Source: an uncultured Collinsella sp. (GTDB taxonomy: Bacteria > Actinomycetota > Coriobacteriia > Coriobacteriales > Coriobacteriaceae). Taken from it: a stretch of DNA of 12,138 nucleotides. The position numbers were made by a program, and so were the translations under genes. The DNA is taken from positions 1 to 12,138 of the forward strand of contig CABRGB010000050.1 of assembly GCA_902470345.1 (NCBI GenBank), read 5' to 3'. The notes beneath the pieces are model-generated. The model saw only the letters and a program-made list of their open reading frames with translations. It had not been told where the DNA came from and did no database searches. This document shows positions 6,320 to 12,138 of this stretch, piece by piece (within the stretch, counting starts at the first letter, position 1; each line of letters begins with the position of its first letter).

Positions 6320-7176
6320 AGGTCTTTCTGGTTCCCAATTTCTACAAGCAAGAGGCGGTCGAGAGCGGCCTGATGCTCGAGCTTTGGCTTTCGCGTCAGG
6401 GCTACGAGGTTGCATGGGCTGACGATCAGCGCTCCAAGATCCAGAGCGCACCCGATGTTGACGATGCCGACCTTGTCATTACGCTCGGCGGTGACGGCAC
6501 GCTGCTGCGCGCTGCCCGCATTCTCAACTACCGCGAGATTCCCATTTTGGGTCTTTCCTATGGTCACTTGGGGTTTTTGACGGCGGCCAGTCCTGAGGAA
6601 CGCGATATTCTGCAGGTTGTGAGCGATGCCCTGTCCGGAGAGCTCCACGTGAGCCGCCGCGCCACCATCGCCGCGGATATCGTCTCGGTGCGCGATGACG
6701 GCACGAAGGATGTCGTGCGTTCGTTCGCCCTCAACGACATGGCGCTCACGCGTGGGCCCCTGTCCGATATGGTCGAGTTCGACATCACGGTGTCCGGCCA
6801 TCATATCGATCGCCTGCGCGGTGACGGCGTGGTCGTTTCGACGGCAACCGGCTCTACCGGCTATGCGCTGAGCGCCGGCGGCCCTATCGTCAGCCCCGAT
6901 TACACGGGCATGGTCTGCGTGCCCATCGCGCCGCACACCATTCAGGCTCGCGCCTTTTTGACCTCGCCGAGCGATGTTGTCGAGATTTTTATGTCCGATG
7001 ATCGTCCGAGCGTGCCGGCCATCGCTATCGACGGACAGTTTATTACCTGCGATGGCACGGTCGAGAGCGTGGCCGTGCGCCGTGGTCCCGGTGATGTGCT
7101 GCTGCTCGACTACGGCCCCGAGAGCTTCTATAACTCGGTGAGCCGCGTGTTCTATGGAGTGCGTCATGATCGATGA
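6316..7176 (+). CDS. nadK: NAD kinase
   Basis: A 286-residue ATP/polyphosphate-dependent NAD kinase, making NADP from NAD in the cytosol. The diagnostic GGDGT is at 58-62, with D60 as the catalytic aspartate. LGLSYGHLGFLT (79-90) matches the second conserved segment, LNDMAL (139-144) holds the NAD-binding Asn/Asp pair, and RGDGVVVSTATGSTGYALS (168-186) is the glycine-rich NAD-binding loop. IDGQ (238-241) lies near the C-terminus. The ATG overlaps the tlyA stop by 4 nt, and the last 11 nt overlap recN. The tlyA-nadK-recN order is a conserved cluster in many Gram-positive bacteria, and all three are probably translated from one message. Confidence 0.96.
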   Translation: MKVFLVPNFYKQEAVESGLMLELWLSRQGYEVAWADDQRSKIQSAPDVDDADLVITLGGDGTLLRAARILNYREIPILGLSYGHLGFLTAASPEERDILQVVSDALSGELHVSRRATIAADIVSVRDDGTKDVVRSFALNDMALTRGPLSDMVEFDITVSGHHIDRLRGDGVVVSTATGSTGYALSAGGPIVSPDYTGMVCVPIAPHTIQARAFLTSPSDVVEIFMSDDRPSVPAIAIDGQFITCDGTVESVAVRRGPGDVLLLDYGPESFYNSVSRVFYGVRHDR

Positions 7177-8794
7177 GCTGCAGGTTTCCAACATTGCGCT
7201 CATTTGCGAGGCGACGTTGGTGCCGAGTGCGGGTCTAACGGTTCTGACCGGCGAGACCGGTGCTGGTAAGACCGCACTGCTCTCGGCGCTCAAGCTTATT
7301 TTGGGCGAGCGCGCCGATTCGTCGACGGTTCGCGAGGGCGAGGCGCTTGCCAGCGTCGAGGCGCGCCTGTTTGACGGCCCGCACGACACGGAGGGCTTCA
7401 CCGTGCAGCGCAGCCTTTCTGCCGAGGGCCGCAGCCGCGTAAAAATTGACGGCCGCATCGCCAGCGTGCGCGAGCTTTCGGAGCGCGTCGGCGTGATGAT
7501 GGATCTGTGCGGTCAGCATGAACACCAGCGCCTGCTCGACCCGGCGCACCATGTTGCCATGGTCGATGCTTGGGCTGGGCGCGCGGCGCTTGAGGCGCTC
7601 GAGAAGTATCGCACCTGCTTTAAGGCTTCGCGTGCCGCCGCCAAGGAGCTTCGCCGTGTGGAGGAAGCCTCGCGTGCGCAGGGGAGTCGCGTCGAGGAAG
7701 CACGTTTTGCCCTCGAGCGTATCGCCGAGGTCGACCCCAAGCCAGGCGAGTACGAGGAACTCGAGGAGCTGCTGCCTCGCTCGGAGTACGCCGAGGTCTT
7801 GGTGGCGACGGCAAACGAGGCCCATGAATCGCTTGCTGCCGAAGGGGGAGCGCTCGATGCCGTGAACGGCGCCGTGGCCGAGCTTTCCCGCATGGCTGCC
7901 GTCGATCGCAAGCTGGGCGACATTGCCGATGCGCTTTCGGATGCCTGCATCTCGCTTGAGGATTGCGCCAACGAGCTGCGTGCCTATCGCGATGGCGTTG
8001 CGTTTGACCCTCGTGAGCTCGCTCGCATGCGCGAGCGGTATTCCGACCTCAAGGGCCTGCTGCGTCAGTGGGGTCCCACCATGGACGATGTCTTTGCCAT
8101 GCGCGACCGCTCACGAGAGCTGCTGTCTCTAGTCGATGATGGTGATGAGCAGATCAAGAAGGCTCGCGAGGCACTCGGGAGCGCTGAACGCGAGCTCTTT
8201 GCTGCCGCCAAGGCACTTAAGCGCGCGCGGAACACCGCTGCCCCGCGCTTTTGTCACGAGGTTGGCCGTCAGATGGCGCGCCTGGAGATGGGCGGCGCCG
8301 AGCTCGTCTGGGAGTCGCGCGATCTTCCGCGTGCCGAATGGACGCCGGCAGGCCCTTCAAGCTACGAGCTTTTGTATCGCAGCGGTGCCGGATTGACGCC
8401 GCGCCCCCTGCGCCGCATTGCGTCGGGCGGCGAGTTGAGCCGCGTTATGCTGGCGAGCAAGGTTGTCCTTGGCAACGCGGATGGCGTGGATACGCTGGTT
8501 TTCGACGAGGTTGATGCCGGTGTCGGCGGCTCTACTGCGCGTGCCCTCGCGAGCGTGCTGGCAGATCTCGCCGCTACGCATCAGGTGATTGTCGTAACCC
8601 ACCTGGCGCAGGTCGCCGTCATGGCCGACAAGCATTACGTGGTCAGTAAAGAGCCCGGCGACGTTCCCCAAACGCATCTGGACGAGGTGACCGGCGATGC
8701 CCGTACCGCCGAGATCGCTCGCATGCTGAGCGGCGATCAATCCGAGGCAAGCCTGGCGCACGCCAGACAGATGTTGGAAGAGGCTCGAGGTTAG
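7166..8794 (+). CDS. recN: DNA repair protein RecN
   Basis: A 542-residue SMC-like ATPase active in double-strand-break repair. Walker A GETGAGKT is at 29-36 and the Q-loop region DLCGQHEHQ is near 112-120. Two long, Glu/Ala/Arg-rich coiled-coil arms occupy about 145-375. The ABC signature ASGGELS is at 419-425, Walker B LVFDEVDAGVGG carries D447/E448, and the H-loop is VVTHLAQVA. Length is close to the usual 550-570. The ATG at 7166 gives the canonical MIDELQVSNIALI start and has GGAG (7155-7158) at 7-nt spacing; the ATG at 7154 would add four residues without support. It is the last gene of the operon, ending before a bidirectional terminator. Confidence 0.96.
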   Translation: MIDELQVSNIALICEATLVPSAGLTVLTGETGAGKTALLSALKLILGERADSSTVREGEALASVEARLFDGPHDTEGFTVQRSLSAEGRSRVKIDGRIASVRELSERVGVMMDLCGQHEHQRLLDPAHHVAMVDAWAGRAALEALEKYRTCFKASRAAAKELRRVEEASRAQGSRVEEARFALERIAEVDPKPGEYEELEELLPRSEYAEVLVATANEAHESLAAEGGALDAVNGAVAELSRMAAVDRKLGDIADALSDACISLEDCANELRAYRDGVAFDPRELARMRERYSDLKGLLRQWGPTMDDVFAMRDRSRELLSLVDDGDEQIKKAREALGSAERELFAAAKALKRARNTAAPRFCHEVGRQMARLEMGGAELVWESRDLPRAEWTPAGPSSYELLYRSGAGLTPRPLRRIASGGELSRVMLASKVVLGNADGVDTLVFDEVDAGVGGSTARALASVLADLAATHQVIVVTHLAQVAVMADKHYVVSKEPGDVPQTHLDEVTGDARTAEIARMLSGDQSEASLAHARQMLEEARG

Positions 8795-8825
8795 AACGAA
8801 CCGCCACATGCATGTCCGACCTGTC

Positions 8826-8988
8826 CGCCACGAAACCGGCCCATCTACTACGTTTAATAGACTATCGGCAACCATGCCAAGAATTGCAAAAAGAAAACCG
8901 CAGGTAGAACGCCTGCGGGTTTTCTCTATTTTCGGTATGTGGTTGGGCCATACTGATAAAACGTAGTAGATGGGCCAGTTTCGTGGCG
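8826..8988. repeat. 30-bp inverted repeat bracketing the recN/rpiR terminator (possible MITE-like element)
   Basis: Arms 8826-8855 and 8959-8988 are reverse complements over 30 bp with a single mismatch (8837 against 8977). The left arm includes GGCCCATCTACTACGTTT and the right arm AAACGTAGTAGATGGGCC. Weak, G-U-rich complementarity continues outward to about 8821/8993. The 103 bp between the arms contains the bidirectional terminator and no reading frame. Such long near-perfect arms are unusual for an ordinary terminator and resemble terminal inverted repeats of a miniature element, but no target-site duplication is obvious. A long hairpin in RNA read through either way is the other reading. 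Confidence 0.75.
8893..8924. terminator. Bidirectional intrinsic terminator between convergent recN and rpiR
   Basis: A seven-pair GC stem (CCGCAGG, 8898-8904, with CCTGCGG, 8912-8918) has a 7-nt loop. It is flanked by an A run on the left (8894-8897) and a T run on the right (8920-8923) that also pair after one bulged G. The A/T symmetry lets it end transcription from recN (+) and from the rpiR-family gene (-). Confidence 0.88.
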
Positions 8989-9016
8989 AGCGGCGTTTGT
9001 CGGCTCCCCAAAATGT

Positions 9017-9874
9017 CTACTCCACGACCTTATCCGGTTGGATGAGCTCCTCGTAGTAGCTGATGTGCTCTCGGGCGTCCTCGATTTCGGGCAGCAGGAA
9101 GTTGTAGATGACCTCTATGATCATCGTGGCGCTCATCTTGGAGAACGCGAAGTCCCCCGTTGTCAGCAGTGCCTCGTGATTGACAGTATTAAAGGTGTAG
9201 TCGGCTAGGCGTGCAAGCGGAGATTTGCTGTCGCTGCTGATGACGACTACAGTGGCGCCGCAGTCGCGAGCTGCTTTTGCCATGCGATTCAGACGGCGTG
9301 ACTTGCCGGAGTTCGAGATCAGTACGATAACGTCGCCGGGCCGCAACGTGAGCGCGAAACCAATCGAGGTCTCGCTGATGGTGCTTGCCATGCAGCGAAG
9401 GCCCAGCTGCGAAAACTTAAATGTCGCATCGAGCGCGACCGCGTTCGTATTGCCCACGGCGGCGAACTCAATAACGCCGGCATTCTTAAGCGCGTGTACA
9501 ACTGCGGCCAACGTGTCGTGATCAATGCCGTCGATGGTCGCATTAAGCTCACTCACCTTGGCGGCGAGGATATTTTTTAGGCTCTGCTCCATGTTGTCGA
9601 GCGAGACCTCGTCGGTCAGGCCCTCGTTGCGCTGACTCTCCAAGTCGCGCGCCAACGAAAACTGAAAGCTGCGGAAGCTGCCAAAGCCCAGCTTGCGGCA
9701 GAAGCGCGAGACCGTCGCCTCGGATGTGGCAGCGGCGCGCGAGAGCTGGGCGGCCGTCAGGCGCGGAGCCTCGGACTGGTGCTCCAATATATAGTCGACA
9801 ATGCGCTGCTCGGAATCGCTGTACCCTTTGTGCGTGCTAATAAGGGAGAGCGCGCTCTTGCTGCTATCGGTCAT
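9017..9874 (-). CDS. MurR/RpiR family transcriptional regulator
   Basis: A 285-residue regulator with an N-terminal RpiR-type helix-turn-helix domain (about 8-80, including LTAAQLSRAAATSEATVSRF and CRKLGFGSF) and a C-terminal SIS sugar-phosphate-binding domain (about 120-255). The SIS strands include AAVGNTNAVALDA (138-150) and VIVLISNSGKSRRL (182-195). Family members sense phosphosugars and usually repress, less often activate, catabolic genes. It is divergent from the fructose-type PTS gene, making that gene its likely target, with a sugar phosphate as probable effector (inference). The ATG has AGGAG at 7-nt spacing (complement of 9881-9885). A 12-bp inverted repeat immediately upstream suggests autoregulation. 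Convergent with recN across a shared terminator. Confidence 0.93.
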   Translation of the reverse strand: MTDSSKSALSLISTHKGYSDSEQRIVDYILEHQSEAPRLTAAQLSRAAATSEATVSRFCRKLGFGSFRSFQFSLARDLESQRNEGLTDEVSLDNMEQSLKNILAAKVSELNATIDGIDHDTLAAVVHALKNAGVIEFAAVGNTNAVALDATFKFSQLGLRCMASTISETSIGFALTLRPGDVIVLISNSGKSRRLNRMAKAARDCGATVVVISSDSKSPLARLADYTFNTVNHEALLTTGDFAFSKMSATMIIEVIYNFLLPEIEDAREHISYYEELIQPDKVVE

Positions 9875-9888
9875 GGATGGCTCCTGGT

Positions 9889-9922
9889 TGGCATTGAAAA
9901 TCGGACTCGTTTTTCAATGCCA
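9889..9922. promoter_or_regulatory. Probable operator: perfect 12-bp inverted repeat upstream of the rpiR-family gene
   Basis: TGGCATTGAAAA (9889-9900) is exactly repeated in inverse as TTTTCAATGCCA (9911-9922), with a 10-nt spacer. It lies just upstream of the regulator's Shine-Dalgarno and just downstream of a -10-like TATACT on the same strand, so it would cover the transcription start. This suits binding of a dimeric repressor. That the RpiR-family protein is the binder is inferred from position. Confidence 0.65.
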
Positions 9923-9923
9923 T

Positions 9924-9929
9924 AGTATA
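9924..9929 (-). promoter_or_regulatory. Possible -10 box for the rpiR-family gene
   Basis: Read on the - strand, TATACT (complement of 9924-9929) matches TATAAT at five of six bases. No convincing -35 hexamer is seen 16-18 nt further upstream, which may mean dependence on an activator or a relaxed promoter. It sits next to the 12-bp inverted repeat. Confidence 0.4.
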
Positions 9930-9935
9930 CGGGCA

Positions 9936-10098
9936 TTTTCAATTACAAGATACACCTTGCCGTTTCAAGTGTTGATGGTAAACTTTCACTTACCGTTTAC
10001 GGTTATGAAAGAACCTTTCACCGGAGAATTGCGCCTTGTCTCTTCTCACGCGGACGGTAGGTTGGTATCTTTCAATTGTGGAAAAACGCGCATTGAAG
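9936..10098. promoter_or_regulatory. PTS control region with clustered TTTCA-type half-sites and a weak promoter
   Basis: This stretch before the PTS gene contains TTTTCAAT (9936-9943), TTTCAAG (9963-9969), CTTTCAC (9983-9989), the inverted pair TGAAAG-aac-CTTTCA (10006-10020), CTTTCAAT (10069-10076) and CATTGAAG (10091-10098). They resemble the half-site of the inverted repeat at 9889-9922. A weak promoter may be TTCTCA (10043-10048) with TATCTT (10066-10071) at 17 nt, overlapped by one half-site. No convincing ORF is present. Confidence 0.45.
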
Positions 10099-10147
10099 CA
10101 CGTTTAGGGGAGCGCCTGCGGGCGCAGTACTCAAGAAGGAGGGACAC

Positions 10148-12138
10148 ATGGCTAAGTTTGACATCATCGCCGCGACCGGTTGCCCGACCGGCATTGCGCA
10201 CACCTTCATGGCGAAGGAGGCGCTGGAGAAGGCAGCTGCCGAGCGTGGTCTGACCATTAAGGTCGAGACTCATGGCCAGGTCGGTGTCGAGAACGAGCTC
10301 ACCAAGAGCGAGATCGCCGGTGCCAAGGCCGTCGTCGTCGCAGCCGATAAGGATGTCCAGGCTGAGCGTTTCGCCGGTAAGCCCATGGTTTCCGTCGGTG
10401 TTTCCAAGGCCCTGTCCGTCGAGGCCGCCGGAAAGCTGATCGACCGCGCGCTCGCCGCCAAGGGCGACGACACGGTTGCCGCTGCCGCCGATGTCGAGGA
10501 CGAGGTCGAGGAGAAGGAGTCCATCGGTCACGTCATCTACAAGCACCTCATGAACGGCGTCAGCCACATGCTGGTCTTCGTCGTTGCCGGTGGTGTTCTG
10601 ACCGCCATTTCGTTCCTGTGGGGCATCACGTCCTTTGATTCGACGGCTGCCGACTACAACAGCTTTGCCGCGATGCTCAAGATTATCGGCGGTATCGCCA
10701 TGAACCTCATGGTTCCGGTGCTCTCCGCCTACATCGCCGAGTCCATCGGCAAGCGCCCGGCGCTCGTCCCCGGCTTTGTTGCCGGTATGATTGCCATCCA
10801 GGGTCTTCCCATCAACGCCGATACCGGCATGATCGACGCTGGAGGCTCGGGTGTGGGCTTTGGCTTCCTGGGCGGCATCGTCGGCGGCTTCCTCGCCGGC
10901 TATGTCATTTTGCTGCTCGAGAAGGTTTTCTCTAAAATTCCCGCGAGCCTTAATGGCCTGAAGGCAATCTTCCTGTATCCGCTTTGCTCTACCGCCATCG
11001 TCGGCCTGGTCATGCTCGGTATTTCCGGTCCCATGGCTGCCATTAACCAGGGCATGATGGATTTCCTGCAGAGCCTCGGTAACTCCGGTCCGGTGATCCT
11101 TGGCCTGGCCATCGGCTGCATGTGCGCCTTTGATATGGGCGGCCCGGTCAACAAGGCTGCTTACGCTACTGGCACCTTCCTGCTCGGTACCGCTCTCGAA
11201 GCTGGCGTCGGCACCGAGACCTACAACTTCGGCACCAACTTCATGGCTGCCGTCTCCGCCGCTTGCATCGTTCCGCCGCTGATCACCACCTTCGCCGTCG
11301 TTGTCGGCAAGAAGTACTTCAGCCAGGAGGATCATGACGCCGGTATCGTCAACCTTATCCTTGGTTGCACCCACATCACCGAGGGCGCCATTCCGTTCAT
11401 GACCAAGAACATCTGGCCCGTCATGCCCATCATGATGCTCGGTTCTTCCATCGCTTCCATCTTGACCATCTTCTTCAACGTTCACGATCCGGCGCCTCAC
11501 GGCGGCTTCCTGGTCCTGCCCGTTGTCGAGAACGGCCCGCAGTGGGTCCTCGCGATCCTTATCGGCGCCGTGGTCGGTGGCATCCTGTTCGTGGCCTTCA
11601 AGAAGTACGACTTCGAGAAGAACCAGAAGCCCGCTCCTGCAGCCAAGCCGGCTGAGGCCCCTAAGGCCGCTGCTGTCGAGGCCCCCAAGGCCGAGGCTTC
11701 CGACTTCGTGAAGGTCGAGAACGTCTTTGTCGCCGAGGACTTCGCTTCTCGTGACGAGGCTCTGAGCTTTGTCTCCAACCAGGCCGTTAAGGCCGGTATC
11801 GCCGGCGATGCCGACGCCGTGATGAACGCCTTCCTGGCCCGCGAGGCCGAGGGCACCACGGGCATGATGGAGGGCTTCGCCATTCCGCATGCCAAGTCCG
11901 ACGCCATCACCGAGGCCGCTGTCATCGTCGTCAAGGACGACTCTGGCGTGACCGGTTGGGACACCATGGACGGCGCTCCCGTCAACGTTGCCATCGCCCT
12001 GCTCATCCCGGGCGCTCAGGCTGGAACCACGCACCTCAAGATCCTGTCCAAGGTCGCCGAGGCGCTTATGGACGAGGACTTCCGTGCCACCGTCAAGGGT
12101 TCCACCGACGCCGCCGAGATCGCCAAGACGATCAACGC
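10148..12138 (+). CDS. fruA: Fructose-family PTS permease, EIIB-EIIC-EIIA in one chain, 3' end beyond the window
   Basis: The frame is open from ATG 10148 to the window edge: 663 full codons and two bases, with no stop seen. Domain order is EIIB (about 2-105), EIIC (about 125-485), an Ala/Pro/Lys-rich linker (about 488-515) and EIIA (about 516 to the end). EIIB has the phosphocysteine motif ATGCPTGIAHT (C12). EIIC is hydrophobic with several membrane spans and carries the family segments GGPVNKAAYATG, THITEGAIPFMT and DPAPHGG. EIIA has the phosphohistidine motif FAIPHAKSD (H581), and the visible end (AAEIAKTINA) must be close to the C-terminus. The protein imports and phosphorylates a sugar, most likely fructose, taking phosphate from HPr. 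A strong AAGGAGG (10136-10142) precedes the ATG. EI, HPr and 1-phosphofructokinase genes are not in view. The B-C-A order differs from the better-known A-B-C forms. Substrates other than fructose are possible. Confidence 0.93.
   Translation, partial: MAKFDIIAATGCPTGIAHTFMAKEALEKAAAERGLTIKVETHGQVGVENELTKSEIAGAKAVVVAADKDVQAERFAGKPMVSVGVSKALSVEAAGKLIDRALAAKGDDTVAAAADVEDEVEEKESIGHVIYKHLMNGVSHMLVFVVAGGVLTAISFLWGITSFDSTAADYNSFAAMLKIIGGIAMNLMVPVLSAYIAESIGKRPALVPGFVAGMIAIQGLPINADTGMIDAGGSGVGFGFLGGIVGGFLAGYVILLLEKVFSKIPASLNGLKAIFLYPLCSTAIVGLVMLGISGPMAAINQGMMDFLQSLGNSGPVILGLAIGCMCAFDMGGPVNKAAYATGTFLLGTALEAGVGTETYNFGTNFMAAVSAACIVPPLITTFAVVVGKKYFSQEDHDAGIVNLILGCTHITEGAIPFMTKNIWPVMPIMMLGSSIASILTIFFNVHDPAPHGGFLVLPVVENGPQWVLAILIGAVVGGILFVAFKKYDFEKNQKPAPAAKPAEAPKAAAVEAPKAEASDFVKVENVFVAEDFASRDEALSFVSNQAVKAGIAGDADAVMNAFLAREAEGTTGMMEGFAIPHAKSDAITEAAVIVVKDDSGVTGWDTMDGAPVNVAIALLIPGAQAGTTHLKILSKVAEALMDEDFRATVKGSTDAAEIAKTIN

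Noticed and set aside
5935..7458. A 507-codon open frame on the - strand across tlyA, nadK and recN
   Set aside because: It spans three well-supported + strand genes, has no family resemblance, and shows the low-complexity character of an antisense shadow.
8806..8815. Palindrome ACATGCATGT after recN
   Set aside because: A 10-bp self-complementary word next to the recN stop with no partner or context; chance is a sufficient explanation.
10112..10125. Short hairpin GCGCC-TGCG-GGCGC just before the PTS ribosome binding site
   Set aside because: With only 5 bp in GC-rich DNA and not covering the Shine-Dalgarno sequence, it is too weak to claim a regulatory role without conservation data.
10046..12034. 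A 662-codon open frame on the - strand
   Set aside because: It is antisense to the PTS gene, whose + frame shows clear EIIB, EIIC and EIIA motifs. The - translation is a Gly/Asp/His-rich composition typical of the shadow of GC-rich coding DNA and has no recognisable domain.

Overview
The window is GC-rich, densely coded bacterial DNA. The gene content and order suggest a Gram-positive actinobacterium of the class Coriobacteriia, most like Collinsella. This rests on recognition of the gene neighbourhood and protein style (mltG-yqeG-aroK-aroB, an M24 peptidase, efp-asp23-nusB-xseB-tlyA-nadK-recN, then a fructose-type PTS), not on any search. No rRNA, tRNA, CRISPR array or transposase gene is visible.

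Left block (1-2274, + strand): the 3' end of mltG, yqeG (HAD phosphatase), aroK (shikimate kinase) and an aroB-family gene are tightly packed, with gaps of 2 and 8 nt and an ATGA overlap, so they look like one transcript. The aroB-family protein has an open frame of normal length but has lost the residues expected for 3-dehydroquinate synthase catalysis, including all three metal ligands. In their place, part of the nucleotide-binding region carries five cysteines. This is the strongest oddity of the window.

Second block (2275-3602): a gap with a TTGACA box and a long nested hairpin with a T-run precedes an M24 aminopeptidase P/Xaa-Pro dipeptidase gene, which ends at a strong intrinsic terminator (3561-3602).

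Third block (3603-8794): a TATAAT box precedes efp, followed by an Asp23-family gene, nusB, xseB, tlyA, nadK and recN, all on + with short gaps or overlaps (TGATG, ATGA, 11 nt). It is a housekeeping operon for translation, antitermination, rRNA methylation, NADP synthesis and DNA repair. The nusB-xseB-tlyA-nadK-recN run resembles the Firmicutes/Actinobacteria arrangement, but xseA is not present beside xseB.

Fourth block (8795-12138): recN converges on an rpiR-family regulator gene (-). The gap holds a bidirectional terminator enclosed by a 30-bp inverted repeat with a single mismatch, which may be a small mobile or repetitive element. The regulator is divergent from a fructose-family PTS permease (EIIB-EIIC-EIIA in one chain) whose 3' end runs off the window. 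The shared, relatively AT-rich 273-bp intergenic region carries a perfect 12-bp inverted repeat at the regulator's probable promoter and nine copies of a TTTCA-type half-site. The regulator therefore probably controls both itself and the transporter.
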